From Hyphomicrobiales bacterium (GTDB taxonomy: Bacteria; Pseudomonadota; Alphaproteobacteria; Rhizobiales; Xanthobacteraceae), in NCBI GenBank assembly GCA_016185205.1, contig JACPOA010000064.1, forward strand, positions 124,001 through 188,000: a stretch of DNA of 64,000 nt, read 5' to 3'. How positions within the stretch are numbered: the stretch's first letter is position 1; each line of letters opens with the position of its first letter. Made by a program: the position numbers and the translations under genes. Positions 8,105 to 16,409 of this stretch are shown here, piece after piece. The notes below the pieces were generated by a model. That model saw nothing but the letters and a program-made list of their open reading frames with translations. It had not been told where the DNA came from and ran no database searches.

Positions 8105-10507
8105 TTACTTTTCCTTGTTGTCGCGCGCCGCGGCGATCATGTCGCCCAGCACGGAGACCTTGATCGGCAGCGTGTTGATGGAAATGCCGAGCGGGCGCAG
8201 CGCGTCGTTGATGGCATTGGCGATGCCGGCCGGCGCGCCGAGATAGCCGGATTCGCCGGAGCCCTTCTGTCCGAGCACGGTGTGCGGCGACGGCGTGCAG
8301 TGATGGATAATCTCGACCGCCGGCACCTCGTGCGAGGACGGCAGCAGATAATCCATGAAGCTCTGCGCCATCAGCTGGCCTTCGCCGTCATAGGCGAATT
8401 CCTCGTACAGCGCGGCGCCGATGCCGTGCGCGATGCCGCCCATGGTCATGCCGCGCACGATCTTCGGATTGATCACGGTGCCGCAGTCGTGCCCGACGCG
8501 GTATTTCACGATCTCCGGCCGGCCGAGTTCGGGATCGATGCTGAGCAGGATCAGGTGGAACTCGAACGAGGTGCAGGGATACATCTGCACGCGCCCGTCG
8601 GCGGTCGGCAACTTGCCGCCGGTCGGCACCTGCATGACGTGGCTGACCGAGAGCCCCGGCTCCATGTCGGCCGGCATGCGGTGGAAATTGCGGTAGGCGA
8701 TCTGCACCAGGTCGACCCAGGCGCGGCGCTTTTCGGGTGCGTTGCGGTCGTAGACTTCGCCATTGGCATAGGCCGCGCGCTCGGGCGCAATGCCGAGATC
8801 GTGCGCGCCGATCGCGGTGAGCTTGGCCTTGAGCTTGGTGGCGGCGTGGAAGGCGGCGCCCCCGAGCATGATCGCCATGCGGCTGCCGACCGGCGTGCCG
8901 CTCGGCAACGAGTTGAGCGAATCCGGCCGCGTCACGCGCGCCAGTTCGGGATCGAGCTGCAGCACCTCGCCGATCACGGTGCCGACCAGCGTCTCATGGC
9001 CCTGACCCGACGAGGTGGTGTGCATGGTGGCGGTGATCGAGCCCACGCCGTCCACCGTGATGCGGCAGGAATCCATGAAGGTGGTGGTGGTGATCTTGGG
9101 GTTAAGCAGCGCCTCGAACATAGCATTGCCGCCGGACGGCTCGAGACATGCGGCGATGCCGATGCCGGCGAGCTTGCCTTGCGCGCGCAAGGCGTCGCGC
9201 TCCTGCTTCAACTCCTCGTAGCTGGTGTGCGCCAGCACTTTGTCGATCACGGTGTGATAGTTGCCGCTGTCGTAAGTGGTGCCGCTCGGGATGGTGTAGG
9301 GAAACTCCTCGTGCCGGATCATGTTGCGCCGGCGTATCTCGATCGGATCGAGGCCGAGAACGCGCGCGACCTCGTCGACGGTGCGCTCGATCGCCACATT
9401 GGTCGGCGCCTGCCCGAAGCCGCGTACCGCCTCCTGCGTGGTCTTGTTGGTGACCACCGCAATGGCGCGATATTGCACGCTCTGGATTTTATACGGGCCG
9501 ACAATGGCGCCGATCGGCTTGCCGAGCTGGAACGGCGAGCGGCCGGCATAAGCGCCGACATTTTCCAGCGCGCGCATTTTCATCGACTTGATGATGCCCT
9601 GGTCGTCGAACGCCACCTCGACATCGAACAGCCGCTCGGGGCCGTGCGCATCGCCCCCGCGCATGTTCTCCAGCCGGTCCTCGATCAGCCGCACCGGAAA
9701 GCCGAGCCGGCGGGAGAGGTAGCCGACCAGCACAGTGTGCTTGATGCCGCGCTTGACGCCATAGCTGCCGCCGACATCGACATCGTAATGCACGCGTATC
9801 GACGACACCGGCAGTTTCAACGCAATGCCGATCTGGTCGGCATAGCGCGGCATCTGGATCGAGGCATGGACGTCGAGCATGTCGCGCCATGGGTCCCAGC
9901 TCGCGATTACGCCGAATGTCTCGATCGGCACCGTCGACGAGCGGCCCCATTTCACCCGCAGCGACAGCTTGCGCGGGCTGGCGGCGAAATCCTTGTCGAC
10001 CTCGCCCCAGGTGAAGGTCTTGTCGAGCAAAAGGTTGGAGCCGTGCGCCTGATGCACCAGCGGGCTGGTCGGCTCAAGCGCCTGCTCGGCGTCGAGCACA
10101 AAGGGCAGCTTCTCGTAGACGACCTTCACCTTCTCGGCGGCGTCCTCGGCCAGCGCGCGGCTGTCGGCGACCACGGCGGCGACCCATTCGCCGGCATAAC
10201 GCGCGACTTCGAAGGCGAGCGGCCGGCGCGGCACGTTCGGCGTGTCGAGCCCGGTCATCAGCGGCAAGGTTGCTGCGGCCAGCTCGGCGCCGTCCAGCAC
10301 GTAATGCACGCCGGGCAAAGCGAGCGCGGCGCTGACGTCGATGCTCTTGATGCGGGCGGCGGGATAAGGGCAGGTCACCAGCGCGACGTGCTTGGTGTTG
10401 GGCAAGCCGATATCGGCGACGAAATTGCCCTTGCCGACCACGAAGCGGCGGTCCTCGCGCACGCGGCGGTCGCTGGAAACGTAGCGGTGCTGGCCGGGCT
10501 CGCTCAT
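8105..10507 (-). CDS. xanthine dehydrogenase/CO dehydrogenase-type molybdopterin large subunit (CoxL-like)
   Basis: Molybdenum-cofactor subunit of a three-part hydroxylase that adds oxygen from water to an aromatic or heterocyclic ring. It is 800 residues when started at ATG 10507, the start that overlaps the small-subunit stop by 4 bases (ATGA). The frame stays open for another 121 codons upstream, but those only shadow the small subunit. Cofactor-binding motifs include AVRGFGQAPTNVA in the middle and GQKGSGESGYLGAPAG near the end, which carries the active-site glutamate. It lacks the CO dehydrogenase VAYRCSFR loop, so CO oxidation is unlikely. The substrate is unknown. Confidence 0.9.
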   Translation of the reverse strand: MSEPGQHRYVSSDRRVREDRRFVVGKGNFVADIGLPNTKHVALVTCPYPAARIKSIDVSAALALPGVHYVLDGAELAAATLPLMTGLDTPNVPRRPLAFEVARYAGEWVAAVVADSRALAEDAAEKVKVVYEKLPFVLDAEQALEPTSPLVHQAHGSNLLLDKTFTWGEVDKDFAASPRKLSLRVKWGRSSTVPIETFGVIASWDPWRDMLDVHASIQMPRYADQIGIALKLPVSSIRVHYDVDVGGSYGVKRGIKHTVLVGYLSRRLGFPVRLIEDRLENMRGGDAHGPERLFDVEVAFDDQGIIKSMKMRALENVGAYAGRSPFQLGKPIGAIVGPYKIQSVQYRAIAVVTNKTTQEAVRGFGQAPTNVAIERTVDEVARVLGLDPIEIRRRNMIRHEEFPYTIPSGTTYDSGNYHTVIDKVLAHTSYEELKQERDALRAQGKLAGIGIAACLEPSGGNAMFEALLNPKITTTTFMDSCRITVDGVGSITATMHTTSSGQGHETLVGTVIGEVLQLDPELARVTRPDSLNSLPSGTPVGSRMAIMLGGAAFHAATKLKAKLTAIGAHDLGIAPERAAYANGEVYDRNAPEKRRAWVDLVQIAYRNFHRMPADMEPGLSVSHVMQVPTGGKLPTADGRVQMYPCTSFEFHLILLSIDPELGRPEIVKYRVGHDCGTVINPKIVRGMTMGGIAHGIGAALYEEFAYDGEGQLMAQSFMDYLLPSSHEVPAVEIIHHCTPSPHTVLGQKGSGESGYLGAPAGIANAINDALRPLGISINTLPIKVSVLGDMIAAARDNKEK

Positions 10508-10998
10508 GGGTGCGCGTCCTTCGGCCGGTTGGCGCCGCGCATGCGCTCGGCCGCCAGCGCAATCGCCTCGACGATCTGCGCGTAGCCGGTGCAGCGGCAG
10601 ATATTGCCGGAGATCGCCTCGACGATCTCCGCGCGCGTCGGGTTCGGATTGTTGGCGAGCAGCGCATGCGCGGTCAGGATCATGGCCGGCGTGCAGAAGC
10701 CGCATTGCATGCCGTGCGTCTCGCAGAAGGCGTCCTGCACCGGCGACAATTCGCCGGGGCCGGGGGTGACGCCTTCGATGGTGGTGATCGCGGACCCTTG
10801 CGCCTGCACCGCGAACATCAGGCAGGAGCGCACCGCCACGCCGTCGAACAGCACGGTGCAGGCCCCGCACACGCCGTGCTCGCAGCCGGCATGCGCGCCG
10901 GTCAGCCCGAGCGTGTCGCGCAGGCAGTCGAGCAGCGTGGTGCGCGGCTCGACCTCGACTTCGCGCTTTAAGCCGTTGATGTCGAGTTTAATACGCAT
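10504..10998 (-). CDS. 2Fe-2S iron-sulfur small subunit of molybdenum hydroxylase (CoxS-like)
   Basis: Electron-transfer subunit of 164 residues carrying two 2Fe-2S clusters. The plant-ferredoxin-type cluster uses C39, C44, C47 and C59 (GCEHGVCGACT), and the helical domain cluster uses C99, C102, C134 and C136 (CGFCTPAM and CRCTGY). I place the start at ATG 10998, which gives the normal family N-terminus MRIKLDINGL. The longer open frame to 11163 overlaps CoxM. It overlaps CoxM by 11 bases and CoxL by 4, so the three subunits are tightly coupled. Confidence 0.93.
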   Translation of the reverse strand: MRIKLDINGLKREVEVEPRTTLLDCLRDTLGLTGAHAGCEHGVCGACTVLFDGVAVRSCLMFAVQAQGSAITTIEGVTPGPGELSPVQDAFCETHGMQCGFCTPAMILTAHALLANNPNPTRAEIVEAISGNICRCTGYAQIVEAIALAAERMRGANRPKDAHP

Positions 10999-11881
10999 GG
11001 GATTTTCCTTGCGCGGCCTGGCGCGCATCGGCGACCGCGCGCGCCGCCAGATCGACCGCGACGCGGCGGCGATAGTCGGCGGAGGCGTGCAGGTCTTCAA
11101 GCGGCTCGATATCGGCGAGCGCTTCGCGCAGCGCCGCGCGCACCTTAGCGTCATCGAGCGCACCGCCCTTCAATTGCTGTTCGGCGCTTTCCAGCCGCAG
11201 CGGGAAATCGGTAGCGGCGCCGACGCCGATGGCGATGCGTTTGGCCTTGCCGTCGTCGCCAAGCTCGACCTGCGCCGCCGCCGACACGAAGGCGAAATCG
11301 CTGCGCCGCGCATTCACTTCGTGAAAGCCGACGCCGACTTTGCCGCGCCAAATGGGAAAGCGCACGCCGCTCAGCACCGCGCCGGCCGGCAAAGTGGTGA
11401 TCATCGGGCCGATGTAGAACTCGCGCGCCGGACTCTCGCCGCTCTCGCCGTCGGCGCGATACTCGATCACGGCATCGAGCGTGATGGCGCTGAGCACCAG
11501 TTCGGCCGCCGGATCGGCATTGGCGAGCGAGCCGCCCACGGTGCCGCGCGCCCGCGTCGCCGCGTGGCCGATATTGGGAATGGCGCGCGCCAGCAGCGGA
11601 ACGCTTTTGGCGATCAGCGCATCGCGCTCGACCACGCATTGCCGCGTGATGGCGCCGATCGCCACCGCCTCGCCCTCTTTGTTGTTTTCTTGGCGGATGT
11701 AGGCCAGCGCCGCGATGCGGTTGATATCGATCAAGCGTGTCGGCCGCGCCAGCCGCATCGCCATCATCGCCACCAGCGTCTGCCCGCCGGCGATCACGCG
11801 CGCGTTCTCGTCGGCTGCCAGCAGCGCACAGGCTTCGTCGATGTCGGCGGGACGGGAATACTCGAACGGCGCAGCTTTCAT
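10988..11881 (-). CDS. FAD-binding medium subunit of molybdenum hydroxylase (CoxM-like)
   Basis: Flavin subunit of 297 residues in the FAD_binding_5 / CO_deh_flav_C family. FAD-contact segments are visible: VIAGGQTLVAMMAMR near residues 35-50 and ATRARGTVGGSLANADPAAE in the middle. The C-terminal domain ends LAARAVADARQAAQG. It opens the CoxM, CoxS, CoxL gene order typical of the family. A glutathione S-transferase gene lies 86 bases upstream on the same strand and may share the promoter. Confidence 0.92.
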   Translation of the reverse strand: MKAAPFEYSRPADIDEACALLAADENARVIAGGQTLVAMMAMRLARPTRLIDINRIAALAYIRQENNKEGEAVAIGAITRQCVVERDALIAKSVPLLARAIPNIGHAATRARGTVGGSLANADPAAELVLSAITLDAVIEYRADGESGESPAREFYIGPMITTLPAGAVLSGVRFPIWRGKVGVGFHEVNARRSDFAFVSAAAQVELGDDGKAKRIAIGVGAATDFPLRLESAEQQLKGGALDDAKVRAALREALADIEPLEDLHASADYRRRVAVDLAARAVADARQAAQGKSHAY

Positions 11882-11967
11882 GGCCGCTACGGTTAAAGTC
11901 TCCCGCGTCCGGCCGCAACCGTAAAAACAAGCGGGGCACGTGCGCCGCCTGCATGGCCTTGCAACCG

Positions 11968-12585
11968 TCAGCTGTTCGGCGCGCGCGTGCGCTCGAAGGC
12001 CGGCTCATGTTTGGCGAATTCGGCAAGCCACTTGACCAGCCGCGGATGGCCGGCGCGCCATTCCACCGGCTGGCGCCAGTCGAGATAGCCGAGCGCGCAG
12101 GCGAGGCCGATGGCGACGAGATCGGTCTTGCCCGAATCGGGCGGCGCCGCCTCGAAGGCGGCCAGCGCGCGCAGCATCTTGCCGCGCTGATGCGTAAGCC
12201 AGCGCTCGGATTGCTGGCCGGGCTCGTGAAAGCGGCCCTCATAGACCACCAGGATCGCCGCCTCGGTGATGCCGTCGGCGAGCCGCGCCCGCGTCAGCGT
12301 CTTGATGCGCGCGAGTCCGCCGGCCGGCAGCAGCCTGTCGCCGCCGGCGATCTGATCGAGATATTCGACGATCACGCCGCTGTCGTAGATTGGCGTGCCG
12401 TCGGCCAGCAGCAGGCAAGGCATTTTGCCGAGCGGGTTCTGCCGGCGCAGCGTGTCGGCCTCATCCTGCGGGTCGGCCGGCAGCAGCGCGATGCGATCCA
12501 TCAGGCCCAAGACCTCGGCGGCCATGCGCACCTTGCGGCCGAACGGCGAGGTCAGGGTCGAACGCAAAACGAATTTTTCCGGCAT
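11968..12585 (-). CDS. glutathione S-transferase family protein
   Basis: Protein of 205 residues with the thioredoxin-like N-terminal GST domain (RSTLTSPFGRKVRMAAE, then QNPLGKMPCLLLADGTPIYDSGVIVEYLD) and a helical C-terminal domain. The serine-rich TSPFGRK site and the cis-proline MPCL are in the expected places. It is the first gene of the minus-strand run leading into the molybdenum hydroxylase. It lies back to back with the IDH/IPMDH-like gene, 66 bases away, so the promoters of both probably lie in that gap. The substrate is unknown. Confidence 0.9.
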   Translation of the reverse strand: MPEKFVLRSTLTSPFGRKVRMAAEVLGLMDRIALLPADPQDEADTLRRQNPLGKMPCLLLADGTPIYDSGVIVEYLDQIAGGDRLLPAGGLARIKTLTRARLADGITEAAILVVYEGRFHEPGQQSERWLTHQRGKMLRALAAFEAAPPDSGKTDLVAIGLACALGYLDWRQPVEWRAGHPRLVKWLAEFAKHEPAFERTRAPNS

Positions 12586-12651
12586 GGCGGGCTTTCACAC
12601 AAAGCGGTAACAAGGGCGAGCGCAATAGAACGCGGGCGGAGAAGTAACGCA

Positions 12652-13770
12652 ATGGCCATACGCATCCTGGTGCTGGAGGGCGACGGCATCGGTCCTGAGA
12701 TCACGGCCGCCACGCTCGCTGTGCTGCGGGCGGCCGACCGCAAATTCTCGCTCGGCTTAACCTTCGAGAGCGCCGCCATCGGCTGGGCGTCGCACAAGGC
12801 GGTGGGCACCACGTTTCCCGACGCGATCGAACAGAAGGCCAAAGCGGCCGACGGCGTGCTGCTCGGCCCGATCTCGCACAACGACTATCCGCCGCGCGAG
12901 CAGGGCGGGCTCAACCCGTCCGGCGAATTGCGCAAGCGGCTCGACCTCTACGCCAATATCCGCCCGGCGCGTTCGCGCGCAGGCTTTCCGCCGCGATGCG
13001 GTGCGAGCGTCGATCTCGTCATCGTGCGCGAGAACACCGAGGGCTTCTATGCCGACCGCTCCATGCATGTCGGCCCCGGCGAGCTGATGCCGACGCCCGA
13101 TCTGGCGCTGGCTATCCGAAAAATCACGCGCCAAGGCTCGACCCGCATCGCGGAAGCCGCCTTCAAGTTGGCGCTGCAACGGCGCAAGAAAGTGACATGC
13201 GTGCACAAGGCCAATGTGCTGCGGGTGTCGGACGGGCTTTATCTCGAATGCACGCGTGCGGTGGCGGCACGCTATCCGCAGGTGGCCTACGAAGAGCGCA
13301 TCATCGACGCCATGGCTGCGCTGCTCATCCGCGACGCCAGTCCGTTCGACGTGATCGTCACCACCAATATGTATGGCGACATTCTGTCCGACGAGGCCTC
13401 GGAGATTTCTGGCAGTCTCGGCTTGGCCGCTTCGCTCAATGCCGGGGCCGAGCACGCGGTGGCGCAGGCCCAGCACGGCTCGGCGCCCGACATCGCCGGC
13501 AAGAACATCGCCAATCCGGCTTCGCTGATCGGCTCGGCGGCGATGCTCTTGGCCTGGCTGGGCGAACGGCGCGCCGACGACAAGCTCACGCGCGCGGCGA
13601 ACGCGATCGAGGCCGCATTGGATCGCGTGATCGCGTCTCCCGACGGCCGCACCCGCGACATGGGCGGCACGTTGGGGACGGATGCGTTTGCGAAGCGAGT
13701 GGCGGAGGCGATCTCTTCTTCTACCTCCCCCTTTCAGGGGGAGGGAACGGAGGGCTGCGTCCCGGAATGA
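12652..13770 (+). CDS. isocitrate/isopropylmalate dehydrogenase family protein
   Basis: NAD(P)-dependent beta-decarboxylating dehydrogenase of 372 residues. Family features are the opening ILVLEGDGIGPEI, the substrate segment VIVRENTEGFYADR, the lysine in VTCVHKANVLR, the TTNMYGDILSDEASE metal site and the GSAPDIAGKNIANP nucleotide site. It stands alone, without leuC or leuD, so a tartrate/homoisocitrate-like catabolic role is as likely as leucine synthesis. The start at 12652 gives a normal N-terminus; the frame is open much further upstream but without homology. The last 18 residues or so are encoded by a GC-rich hairpin repeat and are probably not part of the ancestral protein. Confidence 0.88.
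   Translation: MAIRILVLEGDGIGPEITAATLAVLRAADRKFSLGLTFESAAIGWASHKAVGTTFPDAIEQKAKAADGVLLGPISHNDYPPREQGGLNPSGELRKRLDLYANIRPARSRAGFPPRCGASVDLVIVRENTEGFYADRSMHVGPGELMPTPDLALAIRKITRQGSTRIAEAAFKLALQRRKKVTCVHKANVLRVSDGLYLECTRAVAARYPQVAYEERIIDAMAALLIRDASPFDVIVTTNMYGDILSDEASEISGSLGLAASLNAGAEHAVAQAQHGSAPDIAGKNIANPASLIGSAAMLLAWLGERRADDKLTRAANAIEAALDRVIASPDGRTRDMGGTLGTDAFAKRVAEAISSSTSPFQGEGTEGCVPE
13724..13744. repeat. GC-rich hairpin inside the 3' end of the IDH/IPMDH-like gene
   Basis: Perfect 8-base inverted repeat (CCTCCCCC at 13724-13731 and GGGGGAGG at 13737-13744) with a 5-base loop. No T-run follows, so it is not a classical terminator. It resembles the dispersed GC-rich palindromes common between genes in this order. 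It lies within the coding frame just before the TGA at 13768-13770 and adds a non-homologous tail to the protein. Confidence 0.6.
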
Positions 13771-14691
13771 CTAAGTGAAATCGTAAAGCTTCTTCGGATT
13801 GCTCACCATGACCCGCCGCATCAGCCTGTCACTCTCGAGCCAATGCGGCACCAGCGCGAGCAGCCCGGCGGTGTCGATCGCCTGGAACGGCAGCTCCTGC
13901 TCGGCGTTCGGCTTGCGCTGAGAGTGCTTCGGCGTATGCGGCCAGTCCGAGCCCCAGACGATGCGCTGCGGATTGGCCGCGCACAACGTGCGCGCCAGCG
14001 GACCGATGCGCGGATCGCGCCAGTTGATGGTGATGCGATAGGCGCCGGAAATCTTCACCCAGGTCTTGCCACCCTCCAGCAGGCGCAGCAGCGCGCGTGA
14101 GCTTGGCGTATCGGCACCCGGCGCGATCAGGCCGAAATGATCGATCACGCTGTCGACCGGCAGCGCGGTGAGGACCGGCGCCAGCGGCTCGATGGCCGTG
14201 GACGGGACGAAGAGCTGCACATGCCAGCCGTGGCGCTCGCACAGGCGCGCGGCCGCCGCGATGTCGCGCCGCATGGCGTCAAGCGAGGCGGTGCCGGCGG
14301 TCGCGTTGTTGACGCGCAGCCCGGGGATGCCCTGCTCTTGCTGGCGGTCGAGCTCGGCCGCCGCGACCTTGTCCGGCAGCACGGCGACGCCGCGCGTGTT
14401 CTTGAGCTTCGCCATGGCGTCGAGCATGCAGGCATTGTCGGTGCGGTAGAAACTCGGCTGCACCAGCACCACGCGGTCGAGCTTGAGGCGCGCCAACATG
14501 GCGGCGAGCGCTTCGCTCGGCGCATCCATCGGCGTATAGCTGCGCGCGGGCGCCAGCGGGAAGCGCGGTTTCGGCCCGATCACATGCACATGGCAGTCGG
14601 TCGCGCCGGGCGGCGGGAAGGCGGGAGACGGCATCGCGGGACCGTAGGCGGCCGGGCACGGCGCCGCAACATGCTCAGCCGTCGTCCCCAC
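13771..14691 (-). CDS. amidohydrolase family protein, 2-pyrone-4,6-dicarboxylate hydrolase-like
   Basis: TIM-barrel hydrolase of about 306 residues of the amidohydrolase 2 family. The TDCHVHVIGP strand gives the metal-binding H-x-H, and WGSDWPHT near the end gives the late aspartate. The LigI-like features are the FPLAPARSYTP segment after the first motif and the VLVQPSFYRTDN strand. In lignin-type pathways LigI opens the pyrone ring of PDC. The start at 14691 is uncertain; ATG at 14634 (MPSPAFPPPGATD) gives a tidier N-terminus. It converges with the IDH-like gene, stop to stop, at 13770/13771. Confidence 0.82.
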   Translation of the reverse strand: MGTTAEHVAAPCPAAYGPAMPSPAFPPPGATDCHVHVIGPKPRFPLAPARSYTPMDAPSEALAAMLARLKLDRVVLVQPSFYRTDNACMLDAMAKLKNTRGVAVLPDKVAAAELDRQQEQGIPGLRVNNATAGTASLDAMRRDIAAAARLCERHGWHVQLFVPSTAIEPLAPVLTALPVDSVIDHFGLIAPGADTPSSRALLRLLEGGKTWVKISGAYRITINWRDPRIGPLARTLCAANPQRIVWGSDWPHTPKHSQRKPNAEQELPFQAIDTAGLLALVPHWLESDRLMRRVMVSNPKKLYDFT

Positions 14692-14738
14692 AGATTTGGC
14701 GGCCCTTGCGGGCCATGCTTCTTATCCCTCCCCTGAAA

Positions 14739-14885
14739 GGCAGGGCTATCGCATATGGAATTCGGCGGAGAATCTGGTTCTCCGGATCGAAGCGGTCGTG
14801 ACTCAAAATCCTCCAAACTACTTTGCGAATACTGCCTCGGGAGAATCTTTTGATTCCTCCTATACTCATATGCGATTGCCCTGCC
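14739..14885. repeat. inverted-repeat element, MITE-like, between two minus-strand genes
   Basis: The ends at 14739-14757 and 14867-14885 are inverted copies of each other with one mismatch in 19 bases, centred on GCATATG. The core between them is about 110 bases and more AT-rich than its surroundings. A second small palindrome (CCCTGCCCTGCGGGGCAGGG) overlaps the right end. No reading frame is present. It looks like a non-autonomous palindromic element, or a large hairpin in the message, separating the PDC-hydrolase-like gene from the RidA gene. Confidence 0.5.
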
Positions 14886-14909
14886 CTGCGGGGCAGGGAT
14901 AACAACACC

Positions 14910-15317
14910 TCAAATCGCGGCCACCGCCTGCACCTCGACCAGCAGCGCTTCCTGCACCAGCCGGTCGATCATCAGCAGCGTGTTGGGCGGATAGGCGCCG
15001 TCGGCAAACATCTTGGGAAATTCGCGCAGGCGATATTTCATGAATTTCGGAATGTCCTGCGAATGCACCAGGTAGGTGGTGAACTGCACGATATTGCCCC
15101 AGCCGGCGTTAACCGATTTCAGCGCCGCCTCGATATTGGCGAAGGTCTGCACGCATTGCGCGTCGAAGTCGTCGGGCCCGACCACCTTGCCGGTTTTGTC
15201 AACGCCCACTTGCCCGGCGATGAAGACGAACTCCGACGCCTTCACGCGGGTCAGATGCGAATATTGCCCGAGCGGTTTGCCGAGCGCGTCGGGATTGAGA
15301 ATCTTGATGTCAGCCAT
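14910..15317 (-). CDS. RidA family protein (YjgF/YER057c/UK114)
   Basis: Protein of 135 residues of the Rid superfamily. These proteins hydrolyse reactive enamines and imines or act on related catabolic intermediates. Typical segments are YSHLTRVKASEFVFIAGQVGVD, VVGPDDFDAQCVQTFANIEAAL, and the end MFADGAYPPNTLLMIDRLVQE. The usual RidA arginine (ARVEV) is replaced by QEALLVEVQAV, so this is probably a Rid4-7-type member and not canonical RidA. It follows the TctC-like gene after 51 bases on the same strand. Confidence 0.88.
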   Translation of the reverse strand: MADIKILNPDALGKPLGQYSHLTRVKASEFVFIAGQVGVDKTGKVVGPDDFDAQCVQTFANIEAALKSVNAGWGNIVQFTTYLVHSQDIPKFMKYRLREFPKMFADGAYPPNTLLMIDRLVQEALLVEVQAVAAI

Positions 15318-15368
15318 CGTCGAATTCCCGATCCCACGCGCCGCGGCAAAACCGTCGCGGCATTCGCG

Positions 15369-16343
15369 TCACTCGACCTGCACGCCGCTCGCCTTGATTG
15401 GCGCTTCCCATTTCTTGACTTCGCTCTCGACGAACTTGCCGAGCCAGGCTGCGCTCTGCTGGTCCTTCTTGGCGACGGTGGCGCCGAGCTTTTGCAGGCG
15501 CTCCTGCACCGAAGCCGTCTCGATCGCGCCGACCGCGGCCTTGTTCAGCACGGCCACCACGTCGGGCGGCGCGCCCTTCGGCAGGAACAGCGAGCTCCAG
15601 GTATAGGCCTGCACGTCGAGGCCCTGTTCGCCGGTGGTGCCCAGGTTCGGCAGCACCGGCGAGCGGTCCTTGGTCATGATCGCGATGCCCTTCACCTTGC
15701 CGCCGTCGATCTGCGGCTTGCCGGTGGCGATGATCTCGCACAGGTAGTCGATGCGGCCGGCGATCAGGTCCTGCATCGCCGGTCCGGTGCCCTTGTAGGG
15801 CACGTGGGTGAGTGTGACGCCCATGGCGCTGTTCAGCACGACGCAGGCCAGATGCGTGGCCGAGCCGGCGCCGGCCGAGCCGAATTGCATCTTGTCCTGG
15901 TTGGCTTTGGCGTAGGCGATGAATTCCTTGAAATTGCTCACCGGCAGGTCCGGCCGCGTGATGAGCGCGATCGGCGTCTCGGCCAGAAACGCCACCGGCG
16001 TGAAATCGGTCAGCACGTTGTAGAGCGGGCGCTTGTACAGCGTCTGGTTCTGGGCATGGGTGCCGACGCTGCCGAGGATCATGGTGTAGCCGTCCGGCTT
16101 GGCATCGGCGACGCGCTTGGCGCCGGTCATGCCGCCGGCGCCACCGACGTTCTCGATCACCACGGTCTGGCCGAGCAGTTCGCCCATGCGCTGCCCGATG
16201 ATACGGCCGATGGTGTCCTGCGGCCCGCCGGCGGCGAACGGAATGACCATGGTCACCGGGTGGGTCGGGAAATTCTGCGCGGTCGCCGATCCGGTCAGCG
16301 CCAGCAGGCCGGCAAAGGCGGCCGCAATCATTACTTTTTTCAT
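15369..16343 (-). CDS. tripartite tricarboxylate transporter substrate-binding protein (TctC/Bug family)
   Basis: Periplasmic solute-binding protein of 324 residues with a signal peptide (MKKVMIAAAFAGLLAL, cleavage near ATAQN). Family segments include VTMVIPFAAGGPQDTIGRII, VIENVGGAGGMTGAKRVA and FGSAGAGSATHLA. I chose ATG 16343 over the longer frame to 16409 because GGAGGAG lies just upstream and the signal peptide begins there. No TctA or TctB membrane genes are in the window, so this is one of the orphan binding proteins common in this group. Neighbouring genes suggest an organic acid ligand. Confidence 0.9.
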   Translation of the reverse strand: MKKVMIAAAFAGLLALTGSATAQNFPTHPVTMVIPFAAGGPQDTIGRIIGQRMGELLGQTVVIENVGGAGGMTGAKRVADAKPDGYTMILGSVGTHAQNQTLYKRPLYNVLTDFTPVAFLAETPIALITRPDLPVSNFKEFIAYAKANQDKMQFGSAGAGSATHLACVVLNSAMGVTLTHVPYKGTGPAMQDLIAGRIDYLCEIIATGKPQIDGGKVKGIAIMTKDRSPVLPNLGTTGEQGLDVQAYTWSSLFLPKGAPPDVVAVLNKAAVGAIETASVQERLQKLGATVAKKDQQSAAWLGKFVESEVKKWEAPIKASGVQVE

Positions 16344-16409
16344 TGGGGGGCTCCTCCACTTATGGTGGCGAACCCTGACGCTCCCGGGCGTGGCGGTCAA
16401 GATACCCAA

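Noticed and set aside
8105-10507. Carbon monoxide dehydrogenase large subunit
   Set aside because: The active-site loop characteristic of CO dehydrogenase (VAYRCSFR) is absent; the loop reads AVRGFGQA as in other molybdenum hydroxylases.
7775-10585. 936-codon open frame on the plus strand
   Set aside because: It runs antisense to the CoxL-like gene, whose protein has full family motifs. The antisense protein is an Asp/His/Arg/Ala-rich shadow, as usual in GC-rich DNA.
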